Of a stretch of DNA of 64,000 bases, positions 54,514 through 62,322 are shown piece by piece. The position numbers were made by a program, and so were the translations under genes. Position 1 is the first letter of the stretch. Each line of letters starts with the position of its first letter. Below the pieces are notes generated by a model. The model saw nothing but the letters and a program-made list of their open reading frames with translations. It searched no databases and was not told where the DNA came from. The stretch spans positions 46,881 through 110,880 of the forward strand of contig NZ_AWGC01000023.1 of assembly GCF_000495835.1 (NCBI RefSeq). The letters run 5' to 3'. The stretch comes from Asticcacaulis sp. AC402. Its GTDB lineage: Bacteria > Pseudomonadota > Alphaproteobacteria > Caulobacterales > Caulobacteraceae.

Positions 54514-54649
54514 ATACCAAGCCTCATAAAGAATGACGCTTGGTATTCGCATTTTTTCAGCTCAAGCGCCGCATGGCTCCTCGCAAAAGCTCGGGCGCGC
54601 AGTCGCGCTTGCCAACCCACGATGAGTGAAGGTCATCGAGGGTTGGTAT
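54514..54649 (+). repeat. MITE-like repeat family A, copy with short internal deletion
   Basis: The left hairpin ATACCAAGC..GCTTGGTAT is perfect. The middle lacks the block GACTTGGCGCCCCC present in the 44007 copy. The right hairpin CCAACCCACGATGA..TCATCGAGGGTTGG is kept. 136 bp. Confidence 0.8.
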
Positions 54650-54654
54650 AAGAC

Positions 54655-54705
54655 GCCCCGCCCCTCACCCTAACCTCTCCCCGCGGGCGGGGAGAGGGGA
54701 TTCTT
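54655..54705. repeat. REP-like repeat family D, short
   Basis: CCCCTCACCCTAACCTCTCCCC..GGGGAGAGGGG. It touches the 3' end of the cupin gene. Confidence 0.5.
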
Positions 54706-55107
54706 TCAGGGCGACCAGCCTTTCGGCGCCATCTCGAACCCTTCAAACATAAAGCCGGGCGCCACAGTACAGCCGCACAAGCTCCAGTCGCCCGCCGACT
54801 CCGCCCCCTGCCAGGCGCCGGCTGGCACCACAACCTGAGGTTCATCCGGGCCGAGCACATGCAAAACCGTCGCACCCCGGTCATGCACGGCCAGTCGCAA
54901 GGGCGCCCCGCCATACCAGTGCCAGACCTCGACGGCATCGACCCGGTGCCAGTGCGAAACCTCGCCGGCCTTGAGCAGATAATAGATGGCCGTTGACGCG
55001 CTTCGGCCATTGATTCGGCGTGGATCGCGGAAGGTCTCGCGGTAGTGCCCGCCTTCCGGATGCGGCTTCAGGTCAAGTTTCGCAATGATGTCGTCGGCTG
55101 TCGTCAT
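54706..55107 (-). CDS. Cupin protein, DUF985 family
   Basis: 133 residues: HPEGGHYRETFRDPRRINGR, SASTAIYYLLKAGEVSHWHRVDAVEVWHWYGG, then GCTVAPGFMFEGFEMAP. This is the DUF985 (cupin_5) pattern. The histidines SHWHR and VWHW suit metal binding. ATG 55107 is preceded by AGGA. Function not known. Confidence 0.87.
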   Translation of the reverse strand: MTTADDIIAKLDLKPHPEGGHYRETFRDPRRINGRSASTAIYYLLKAGEVSHWHRVDAVEVWHWYGGAPLRLAVHDRGATVLHVLGPDEPQVVVPAGAWQGAESAGDWSLCGCTVAPGFMFEGFEMAPKGWSP

Positions 55108-55179
55108 ATCCGAATCCTGCACCGTATTTACGTGAAGGCCAAGTCGTGATTAACTATAGTCCACCACGAGGGGACTATC

Positions 55180-55701
55180 ATGCGCACCATCATCACGACT
55201 CTGACCCTACTTGCGTTCCTGCCCACAGCGGCCACCGCAGCCACGTTTTCTATCGATGAACTGGCGCCCGGCGAAGGCCACGAAGGCGATTGCTACACCT
55301 GGATGGCGCGCGAAGGCAGTGCCGTCGACGAAAGCCGCGCCATTTTCGAAGACGTCGGCGGGCGCGCCTATATCAAGATCGACGGTGAAGTGTTCAGCCT
55401 GCACGCATCGGGCGGCGACCGCGGCGAAGAGCGCTCGACCGCCAAATTCGAAAACAAGATGGCGGCCCTGACCGTAGTCGAGGACGTCACCATCGAGCAA
55501 GCCAGCGGCGCCGACAACTGGGGCGCCTATCTGGTCAAGGGCAAGCTGAAGGTCACCTTCCAGGACAGGACCCAGACGGTTCGGGTCAAGGGCAAGAGCG
55601 TCTGCGAGGCGCCGGAACGCAGCTCAGTACCGTCCGACCGCAAACGGCCGGAAGGGTCTAAGCCGCCAGCTGCTCCTTCACCTTCTCAGCCAGGGTCTTG
55701 A
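55180..55701 (+). CDS. Secreted hypothetical protein overlapping the end of cckA
   Basis: 173 residues. The signal peptide MRTIITTLTLLAFLPTAATA precedes a single domain (ELAPGEGHEGDCYTWMAREG, FEDVGGRAYIKIDGEVFSL, WGAYLVKGKLKVTFQDR) with a Ser/Pro-rich tail. GGGGACTATC precedes the ATG. The last 44 bases overlap, on the opposite strand, the coding end of cckA. Family unknown. Confidence 0.7.
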   Translation: MRTIITTLTLLAFLPTAATAATFSIDELAPGEGHEGDCYTWMAREGSAVDESRAIFEDVGGRAYIKIDGEVFSLHASGGDRGEERSTAKFENKMAALTVVEDVTIEQASGADNWGAYLVKGKLKVTFQDRTQTVRVKGKSVCEAPERSSVPSDRKRPEGSKPPAAPSPSQPGS

Positions 55702-57928
55702 TGTCCAGCGGCTTGGGCAGGAAGCTGACGTTCTTTTCCTCTTCCAGCAGGTCCGAGAATTCCGACTCGGCATAGCCTGAGATGAACATCACCGGCACAT
55801 TTCCGATCATCGGCCGGGCACGTTTCAGCATCGACGGCCCGTCCAGGCCCGGCATGATGACGTCGGAAATCAGCAGGTCGAACTTGCCATTTTCCGCCTC
55901 AATGATCTCAAGGGCCTCTTCGCCGTCACAGGCCTCGATCACGTCGTAGCCGCGTTGACGCAGCAGGTGGGCAGCTATGCCGCGCACAATCTGCTCGTCC
56001 TCGACGAACAGGATGCGGCCGACTCCCGAAAGGTCCTTCGGCACAGGCTTGGCCGCCGCTTCCGGCTTGGGCGCGGCAGGGGTCTTTTCCTCCTCGACCC
56101 ACACCGGCAGGAAGATGCGGAAGGTCGCACCCTGACCCAGCTGGGAATCGATCTGGATGTGGCCGCCGGCCTGAGCGATAATGCCGTGCACGGTCGACAG
56201 GCCCAGGCCCGTCCCCTCGCCCAGCGGCTTGGTGGTGAAGAAGGGTTCGAACACCTGCGACATGATGTCCGGCGGGATACCCGGACCGGTGTCGGACACC
56301 TCGATCATGGCCGCGCCCTGGGCCGGGGCAGTATCCCAGCCACGCCACCTGGCCTCGGCCTGGGTCAGGGCCTTGGCGGCGATCATCACCTTGCCACCGC
56401 CCTGAGCCTTCATGGCGTCGCGGGCGTTGACGACCAGGTTCATCATGACCATTTCCATCTGGCCCTTGTCGACATGGACATTGGGCAGGTTGCGGCCATA
56501 ATCGGTTTCCAGCTTGACGTCTTCGCGCACCAGACGGCGCAGCAGGACCTCAGCCTCGCTGACCATCTCGCCGACATTCATGGTGACGCGCTTGACGGTC
56601 TGCTTGCGGGCGAAGGCCAGCAGATTGCGCACCAGGTCCTCTGCACGGACGATGATCTGCTTGATGCCGTTCAGATCCTCATAGGACGGGTCGCCCAGCG
56701 GATGGTTGAGCAGGAGCTGGTCGTTACGGAACTTGAACCCGGTCAGCAGGTTGTTGAAGTCGTGGGCCATGCCGCCGGCGACCTGGCCGATGGCCTGCAT
56801 CTTCTGCGACTGGACAAGGGTCTGTTCCAGCTTCTTCTGTTCCGAGACGTCGAACAGATACAGGCAGAAGCCCCCGGCCACAGGAGAAACATAGATCTGC
56901 ACCGAGCGCGAGGCCTTGGCGGTCAGCTGGATGTCAAACGGCCCGGCCTTGCCGGTGCGGGTCTTCTCGATCAGGTCAGCGCGCGAGTTTTCTGTGACCA
57001 GGGCACCGAAATCGAGACCCTTGAGATCATCCGGCGTTTTTTCGACGAGGGCGGCGAAGACCGTGTTGTAGTCCTTGATGCGCGACGCGAACAGATCGCC
57101 ATTGCCGGCATTGTCGATGACCAGGGCCGCGCCGAATGGCGCGGAACCGGCAAAGGCATCCATTTCGGCCGGCGGCATCTCGGCCTTGGCTTCGGTGTCA
57201 CCGCCATCGGGCAGGAATCCGGACTGCTTGATCGGATTGACGTCTTCGTGGTGCAGCATCAGGCCGTTGCCGAGCACGCCCTGCGAGGCGGCGCGAACGA
57301 GGACAAGGTCTTCGCCCAGGCGCGACGCGACCATTTCGTAGTCAAAGCCGCCAAGACGGACAAGGGCGCGGCCATGGCCCTGGGCCTTGGCTTCGCGCAG
57401 CGCCACGAACAGAGCCGGCGCTTCATCGCCCTGGGGCAGGCGGCGCTGGCCGCCGCCGGCGTCGCGCCAGGCGGCATTGACCGCCATGATATGGCCATCG
57501 AAGGCGGCCACGGCAGCCGGTTCTTCCATCGCGCCGACGATGTCGGCGCCGGTAAAGCCCTCGGCGCTGAGAATTTCCTCTTCGGTGTTAAAGGCGAACA
57601 TGCCCAGAAATATGACACCGGCAAAGGCAATCAGGATGATGGCGAGGACAACGCCGATCGGCAGCTTGCCCGCCACCAGCCAGACGCCGAGGCAGGCAAA
57701 GGCGACAATGCCGGCGACGATCACCAGGCTCATCGGACTGGCGATCTTCTCCAGCCGGCCCAGCTTACCTTTGGCGGTCGGTTTGGAAGCGGCAGTCGGC
57801 GCGGCGGCTTCCGCAGCGGGTTTGATCTTGGCACCTTGACGATCGGGCAAAGCGATATCCTCACACAACGCGTGGCTGGACGGGCGGCAATCGCCCGACC
57901 AGCGAATCACAAGGCGAGTGTATCCCAT
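55658..57928 (-). CDS. cckA: Hybrid sensor kinase/phosphatase CckA
   Basis: 756 residues if begun at ATG 57928; a TTG at 57850 (730 residues) after GAGGA is equally plausible, and the Caulobacter protein is about 690. There are two membrane helices (66-86, 90-113), PAS-like domains, and H-box AGGMAHDFNNLLTG with phospho-His389. The ATPase domain follows (VVNARDAM, DTGPGIPP, EGTGLGLSTVHGI), then a receiver with Asp689 (ISDVIMPG). In Caulobacter CckA phosphorylates ChpT, and through it CtrA and CpdR, and reverses to phosphatase when c-di-GMP is high. Its position directly after flhB is the Caulobacter arrangement. The 3' end overlaps an opposite-strand gene. Confidence 0.95.
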   Translation of the reverse strand: MGYTRLVIRWSGDCRPSSHALCEDIALPDRQGAKIKPAAEAAAPTAASKPTAKGKLGRLEKIASPMSLVIVAGIVAFACLGVWLVAGKLPIGVVLAIILIAFAGVIFLGMFAFNTEEEILSAEGFTGADIVGAMEEPAAVAAFDGHIMAVNAAWRDAGGGQRRLPQGDEAPALFVALREAKAQGHGRALVRLGGFDYEMVASRLGEDLVLVRAASQGVLGNGLMLHHEDVNPIKQSGFLPDGGDTEAKAEMPPAEMDAFAGSAPFGAALVIDNAGNGDLFASRIKDYNTVFAALVEKTPDDLKGLDFGALVTENSRADLIEKTRTGKAGPFDIQLTAKASRSVQIYVSPVAGGFCLYLFDVSEQKKLEQTLVQSQKMQAIGQVAGGMAHDFNNLLTGFKFRNDQLLLNHPLGDPSYEDLNGIKQIIVRAEDLVRNLLAFARKQTVKRVTMNVGEMVSEAEVLLRRLVREDVKLETDYGRNLPNVHVDKGQMEMVMMNLVVNARDAMKAQGGGKVMIAAKALTQAEARWRGWDTAPAQGAAMIEVSDTGPGIPPDIMSQVFEPFFTTKPLGEGTGLGLSTVHGIIAQAGGHIQIDSQLGQGATFRIFLPVWVEEEKTPAAPKPEAAAKPVPKDLSGVGRILFVEDEQIVRGIAAHLLRQRGYDVIEACDGEEALEIIEAENGKFDLLISDVIMPGLDGPSMLKRARPMIGNVPVMFISGYAESEFSDLLEEEKNVSFLPKPLDIKTLAEKVKEQLAA

Positions 57929-57981
57929 TTGACGAAAGTGCGCTCTGATTCAAAATTTATAAGAATCCGGGAGTTACCCGA

Positions 57982-59058
57982 TCAGAACCCCCGGCGCCTC
58001 CTGGCGAGGATGAAGCTGATGACCTTGGCCACGGCGGCGAAATGCTCTTCGGGGATGGTCTCGTCGATATCGATGGCGGCATAGAGCGCCCGCGCCAGGG
58101 GCACATCCTCGACGATCGGGACATCGTGCTTTGCGGCCTCTTCCCGGATTTTCAAAGCCAGGGTATCGACGCCCTTGGCGACGCACAACGGCGCCTGCAT
58201 CTTGCCCATCTCGAACTTCAGCGCCACGGCATAGTGGGTCGGGTTGGTGATGACCACGGTGGCGTCCTTGACATTGGACATCATCCGCCGGCGCGACTTT
58301 TCCATCCGGATCTGGCGAAGCTTGGCCTTGACGTACGGATCGCCTTCCATCTGCTTGTATTCTTCTTTTTGCTCCTGCTTGGACATTTTCATGCGCTGCA
58401 TAAAGCGGAAGCGTTGCCACATGTAGTCGCCGGCGCCCTCGATAAACAGGAAAATACACACCGCCATGGCCAGGGCAATGAACACTTCCAGGGTATAGGG
58501 CAAGATCAGTAGCGGCGACGCCTTGGTCAGAGCCAGAACCTCCCATAGCCGGTCTTTCAGCACCATCCACACGATGGCTCCGGTGATGATCAGCTTTACC
58601 ACGGTCTTGACGAACTCAATCAAGGCGTCGAAGCCGAACAGGCGCTTGAACCCGGTCATGGGGTTCAGTTTGGTCAGGCTTGGCTTCATCTTTTCGGTTG
58701 TGAACATCAGACCGGTCTGCATGACGTGACCGCCGACGCCGAACAGCAGGGTCACGCCCATGACGATGATCAGGATCGGCAGCATGCCGAAGACGATGTC
58801 TTTCAGGATGGTGAGGCCGCCATCGCCTTCCAGCGAACCGAGAAGCTGTTGCGGGTGAGCCAGAAAGGGCAAAAGGTCTTCGACCAGGCCGCGCGCCAGA
58901 GATGGACCGGCAATCGCGATGACGGCGCATGCCCCAATGAGGGACAGCGCCTGGGGTAAGTCACCGGATTTCGCAACATCACCCTTTTCACGGGCCTGCT
59001 GGAGTTTTCGGGCGGAGGCCTCTTCTGTCTTGTCCTCGCTGTCGGGTTCTTCAGCCAT
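57982..59058 (-). CDS. flhB: Flagellar export gate protein FlhB
   Basis: 358 residues, MAEEPDSEDKTEEASARKLQQAREKG, four membrane helices, then a cytoplasmic domain with the autocleavage motif NPTH (272-275). It switches the flagellar type III secretion system from rod/hook to filament export. GGGGGGAGACC precedes ATG 59058; the longer reading upstream is repeat DNA. A family C repeat splits it from fliR. Confidence 0.95.
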   Translation of the reverse strand: MAEEPDSEDKTEEASARKLQQAREKGDVAKSGDLPQALSLIGACAVIAIAGPSLARGLVEDLLPFLAHPQQLLGSLEGDGGLTILKDIVFGMLPILIIVMGVTLLFGVGGHVMQTGLMFTTEKMKPSLTKLNPMTGFKRLFGFDALIEFVKTVVKLIITGAIVWMVLKDRLWEVLALTKASPLLILPYTLEVFIALAMAVCIFLFIEGAGDYMWQRFRFMQRMKMSKQEQKEEYKQMEGDPYVKAKLRQIRMEKSRRRMMSNVKDATVVITNPTHYAVALKFEMGKMQAPLCVAKGVDTLALKIREEAAKHDVPIVEDVPLARALYAAIDIDETIPEEHFAAVAKVISFILARRRRGF

Positions 59059-59285
59059 GGACGGTCTCCCCCCCTCCCCGCCAGGCGGGGAGGGGGACCG
59101 CACGGGCAAAGACCGTCAGGTCGAGCGAGATGGGGTAGTGGGGCGACTTTCTTTGGCAAGCGCTGTCGCCCGCTACGCCGACGCAAAGTCGCCCCACCAC
59201 CATTTCGCAAAGCTTCACTTCGCTTCGCTGCGTTTTCGCTTGCTCATGGTCCCCCTCCCCGCACGCGGGGAGGTATAAGAGAGTC
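59059..59285. repeat. REP-like repeat family C inserted between fliR and flhB
   Basis: CCCCTCCCCGCCAGGCGGGGAGGGGGACCG, GCGACTTTCTTTGGCAAGCG, CGCCCCACCACCATTTCGC and TTGCTCATGGTCCCCCTCCCCG. The last two are shared with 26530-26830. About 230 nt in a polycistronic flagellar unit. Confidence 0.65.
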
Positions 59286-59289
59286 TGCA

Positions 59290-60111
59290 TCACCTTACTC
59301 CCTTGATGAAGTAGGCGAGCAGCTCTTCGTAATGCTCGATGAATACCATACCCGTAGCGCCCAGCCCCAGGGCCAGGATGCTTAACCCGGCCAGCACATT
59401 GACCGGCGTGGCCGCAAAGAAGATCGGAAAGTTTGGCATCATCCGCCCGATAAAGCCGGTGGCGATGTTGAACACCAGCGCAAAGGCGATCAGGGGCGCC
59501 GACATCTGCAGCGCCAGGACAAAGGTCTTGCTGACCGTCTCCAGCATCAGGGTCGTAGCATCGCCGACCATCACGTCGCGGGTCGGTGCGAAAACCTGAT
59601 AGGAATCGACCATGGCGCGGATGAAGAGATGGTGCAGGTTGGTGGCATAGATCAGCACCATGCCCAACATGGCCAGAAACGTACCCAGCGAGGTCGACGG
59701 CTGGGCCTGGGTCGGATTGGCGGTCTGGGCAAACGACAGGGTGGTCTGCAGCGACATGATTTCGCCGGCGATGATCAGGGCGAAAATCAGCACCCGCATC
59801 AGGGTTCCCAGCATCAGGCCGATAATGACCTCATGCAGGACGATGCCCAGCATATCGCCCAGCGAGTTGGGCAGGGCCGGCAGGGTATTGCTGACAATCG
59901 GCGTGATAACCAGGGCCAGCATCAGGGCGAAACCGACACGCACGCGTGCCGGCACGGCCTGGTCGCCGAAACCGGGCATCAGCATGATCATGCTGGCCAG
60001 GCGCAGGAAGATCAGGCCGACGGCCCACAGCTGGGTCGAAGTCCCGAAAAAGGAATTGACCTCGCCTTCCCCGCCAGGCAGTCCGCGCAAGGCGAGTTCC
60101 TGGAGCAGCAT
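59290..60111 (-). CDS. fliR: Flagellar export gate protein FliR
   Basis: 273 residues, six helices (LWAVGLIFLRLASMIMLMPGFG, RVGFALMLALVITPIV, FFAATPVNVLAGLSIL, GLGATGMVFIEHYEELL). The start ATG 60111 is two bases after the fliQ stop, so translation is coupled. With FliP and FliQ it forms the helical export gate. The N-terminal extension (MLLQELALRGLPGGEGEV) is slightly longer than in other FliR. Confidence 0.94.
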   Translation of the reverse strand: MLLQELALRGLPGGEGEVNSFFGTSTQLWAVGLIFLRLASMIMLMPGFGDQAVPARVRVGFALMLALVITPIVSNTLPALPNSLGDMLGIVLHEVIIGLMLGTLMRVLIFALIIAGEIMSLQTTLSFAQTANPTQAQPSTSLGTFLAMLGMVLIYATNLHHLFIRAMVDSYQVFAPTRDVMVGDATTLMLETVSKTFVLALQMSAPLIAFALVFNIATGFIGRMMPNFPIFFAATPVNVLAGLSILALGLGATGMVFIEHYEELLAYFIKGVR

Positions 60112-60113
60112 GG

Positions 60114-60377
60114 CTACATCGCTGCGATCTTGTTGATGATCTCATGCATAAAGCTGGACAGCAGTGCGCCCATCAATGGCAGCAGCAGCAGCAGGGCCAG
60201 GAAGATGCAGATGATCTTGGGGGCATAGATCAGTGTGGCTTCCTGTATTTGGGTCAGGGCCTGGAACAGGCCAATGGCGACACCAACAACCAGGCCGACC
60301 AGCAGGATCGGCGTGCACAGCTGAATGGTCAGCCAGATGGCATCACGGCCCACGCCCAGAACTTCGGCACCACTCAT
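60114..60377 (-). CDS. fliQ: Flagellar export gate protein FliQ
   Basis: 87 residues with two helices: LCTPILLVGLVVGVAIGLFQALTQIQEATL and APKIICIFLALLLLLPLMG. TQIQE between them is the family signature. GAGGG sits before ATG 60377. A perfect CtrA box lies 71 nt upstream. Directly followed by fliR. Confidence 0.95.
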   Translation of the reverse strand: MSGAEVLGVGRDAIWLTIQLCTPILLVGLVVGVAIGLFQALTQIQEATLIYAPKIICIFLALLLLLPLMGALLSSFMHEIINKIAAM

Positions 60378-60447
60378 CGTCACCCTCAAGTCTGCACACC
60401 GGCAATTCCTGCCGACGTTTACCCGGCTAATTTTGCCGGGTGCGTGG

Positions 60448-60462
60448 TTAAGATGAGATTAA
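60448..60462 (-). promoter_or_regulatory. Perfect CtrA box of the fliQ promoter
   Basis: Read on the minus strand it is TTAATCTCATCTTAACC, a full TTAA-N7-TTAACC. CtrA was first described as an activator of the fliQ promoter in Caulobacter, and the site here is in the same place. A CCCGGC..GCCGGG hairpin (60422-60440) lies just downstream. Confidence 0.85.
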
Positions 60463-60486
60463 GGAAGTGCGAATTTCGCGCTCCCG

Positions 60487-60798
60487 TCAGATCGGCATGC
60501 GCATGATTTCCTGATACGCACTGATCACCTGGTCCCGGATCGCAATCACGCTCTGCAATTGCAATTCTGCGCTCGATACCGCCGTCACCGCGTCGATCAG
60601 CTCGGCCTGGCCGGCCTGTTGCTGGATCATCATATGCTCGGCCTGCCCGGTGCTTTTCAGGGTCTGCTCCATGGCGCCTTGCAACATCTTGCCGAAGTCG
60701 GGCGCCGATACAGCCTCCCCCCCGCCGCCACCGCCCAGGGTGTCGGCCTGCTTGATGGCGGCGCCATAGGCACGGGCGGCTGCGAGCGGAGTCATCAT
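60487..60798 (-). CDS. fliE: Flagellar hook-basal body complex protein FliE
   Basis: 103 residues: MMTPLAAARAYG, then DFGKMLQGAMEQTLKSTGQAE, VTAVSSAELQLQSVIAIRDQVISAYQEIMRMPI, the FliE pattern. It links the export gate/MS ring to the rod. It starts 11 nt after flgC. Confidence 0.94.
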   Translation of the reverse strand: MMTPLAAARAYGAAIKQADTLGGGGGGEAVSAPDFGKMLQGAMEQTLKSTGQAEHMMIQQQAGQAELIDAVTAVSSAELQLQSVIAIRDQVISAYQEIMRMPI

Positions 60799-60809
60799 GG
60801 CCTAGTCCC

Positions 60810-61226
60810 TTACTTCTGCAGAATGTTGAGGATTTTCTGGTTCATGTCGCGCGCCGTCTCGATGACATTGAGGTTGGCCTCATAGGCCCGCTGGGCCTCG
60901 CGCATGTCCATGGTTTCCATCAGCGTGTCGACGTTGGGGCGCTTGACATAGCCCTGGGCATCGGCCGCCGGGTGCGATGGGTCGTATACGGTGGCGAAGT
61001 CCTTCATGTCCGGCACCACCCGAGCGAGACGCACGCCCGTGGCGCCGTCGATCTTGGCCGACTGGAACACCGGTACCTGGCGGCGATAGGGATCGGCGCC
61101 CGGCGTCGTGCCCAGCGAATTCGCGTTGGCGATGTTTTCAGCCGTGATACGCATGCGGGCCTGCTGGGCCTTCATGGCCGAGGCGGCCACCGCCATCGCT
61201 GAGTCCGGACGAATTTCCTTCACCAT
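60810..61226 (-). CDS. flgC: Flagellar basal-body rod protein FlgC
   Basis: 138 residues: AASAMKAQQARMRITAENIANAN, VKRPNVDTLMETMDMREAQRAYEANLNVIETARDM, typical of FlgC. Its Shine-Dalgarno (AGAGGAAAAG) is built from the edge of a 35-bp tandem repeat that fills the gap to flgB. Confidence 0.95.
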   Translation of the reverse strand: MVKEIRPDSAMAVAASAMKAQQARMRITAENIANANSLGTTPGADPYRRQVPVFQSAKIDGATGVRLARVVPDMKDFATVYDPSHPAADAQGYVKRPNVDTLMETMDMREAQRAYEANLNVIETARDMNQKILNILQK

Positions 61227-61235
61227 AATCTTTTC

Positions 61236-61372
61236 CTCTGCGCTATCGCTTCGCTGCTTGAGCGCGTTTTCTCTGCGCTATCGCTTCGCTGCTTGAGCGC
61301 GTTTTCTCTGCGCTATCGCTTCGCTGCTTGAGCGCGTTTCCTTTGCGCTATCGCTTCGCTGCTTGAGCGCGG
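61236..61372. repeat. Tandem repeat, 4 x 35 bp, between flgB and flgC
   Basis: Copies start at 61236, 61271, 61306 and 61341. Each reads CTCTGCGCTATCGCTTCGCT then GCTTGAGCGCGTTTT, with one or two substitutions in the last two. GCGCT..AGCGC within each unit can pair. The first copy supplies the flgC ribosome-binding site. Confidence 0.9.
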
Positions 61373-61413
61373 GTTAGAGCCAGGAGCGCTTCTCGCGGCC
61401 GGCCTAAAAAAAC

Positions 61414-61827
61414 TCAACGTCCCGGCACCTTGATGGCCATACGCATCATGGCCATTGATTTTTCGTAAAATCCGACCGCCGCCTGGAACTGCATCCGGCT
61501 TTCAGCCATCCGCAGCATCTGCTCTTCCAATACGACGCCGTTGCCGTCCATAGTCGTCTCGGAATCCGGCGACAGAACCACCTTGACGCCCGGCCGAAAC
61601 GAAGTCTGTGGCGCCATATGCTGGGTATTGGTCAGGGTCAGGCCCATATTGCCTTGCGGCGCTTCACCCCGGACCAGGGCGCTGAAGTTTTGCGGCGACA
61701 GATCGTGCGGCTTGAAGCCCGGCGTCGAGGCATTGGCGACGTTCTCGGCCACCACCTTTTGCCGGTCGCTGAGCCACCCCATACGGGACTTGAGCGCGCC
61801 CATCAGCGGTATGTCGTTCAAACTCAT
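61414..61827 (-). CDS. flgB: Flagellar basal-body rod protein FlgB
   Basis: 137 residues: MGALKSRMGWLSDRQKVVAENVANASTPGFKPHDL is the conserved FlgB N-terminus, with FQAAVGFYEKSMAMMRMAIK at the end. GGAGAGGTGCGTC precedes ATG 61827. First gene of the leftward flagellar unit, divergent from fliO. Confidence 0.95.
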   Translation of the reverse strand: MSLNDIPLMGALKSRMGWLSDRQKVVAENVANASTPGFKPHDLSPQNFSALVRGEAPQGNMGLTLTNTQHMAPQTSFRPGVKVVLSPDSETTMDGNGVVLEEQMLRMAESRMQFQAAVGFYEKSMAMMRMAIKVPGR

Positions 61828-61872
61828 GACGCACCTCTCCAAACCCTACGGCAAAATATTCCCACCTTTTGG

Positions 61873-61905
61873 TTAATGAAGGCTTTAAGTAAATCGCGCG
61901 TTAAC
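61873..61905. promoter_or_regulatory. Two near-consensus CtrA boxes in the flgB-fliO intergenic region
   Basis: TTAATGAAGGCTTTAA (spacer 8) and TAAATCGCGCGTTAAC (TAAA-N7-TTAAC) lie between divergent flgB and fliO, each with one departure from TTAA-N7-TTAAC. Confidence 0.5.
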
Positions 61906-61947
61906 CATTCCCGGGACACAACAGCTTCGTGTACCAAAGGTAGCCGG

Positions 61948-62322
61948 ATGGACCTGCTCAATATCTTGAAAGCCCTCTTTGCCCTGTCGATCGTGCTAGG
62001 CATGATCCTGGGCTTGGCCTATGTCCTGCGCCGCTATGCGCCGCAGTTGATGGCACGGTTGCAGGCCCAGCGCGGCGAACGCCGGCTGAAGGTCATCGAG
62101 ACCCTGGTGCTGGACCCGGCACGCCGCCTGGTCCTCGTCCGGCTCGATGACGAGGAACGCCTGATTCTGCTGGGCGAAGGCCGCGAGCTGATCGAGCCAC
62201 GCCACAAGCCGGCCCCGAAACCAACGTCGAAACCTGTCCCTAAACCTGCGCCGGATCCGGTGGCAAAGTCCGCGGTCAAACCCGCCTCCCCTCCGGTGAG
62301 CCAAGATGACGACCTGTTCTGA
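61948..62322 (+). CDS. fliO: Flagellar biosynthesis protein FliO
   Basis: 124 residues. An N-terminal membrane helix (LFALSIVLGMILGLAYVLRRY) is followed by the cytoplasmic FliO domain (RRLKVIETLVLDPARRLVLVRLDDEERLILLGEG) and a Pro/Lys-rich tail. It assists assembly of the FliP ring. It overlaps fliP by 17 bases. Confidence 0.9.
   Translation: MDLLNILKALFALSIVLGMILGLAYVLRRYAPQLMARLQAQRGERRLKVIETLVLDPARRLVLVRLDDEERLILLGEGRELIEPRHKPAPKPTSKPVPKPAPDPVAKSAVKPASPPVSQDDDLF

Noticed and set aside
55955..58084. 709-codon plus-strand frame opposite cckA
   Set aside because: Shadow frame; CckA motifs on the minus strand are unambiguous.
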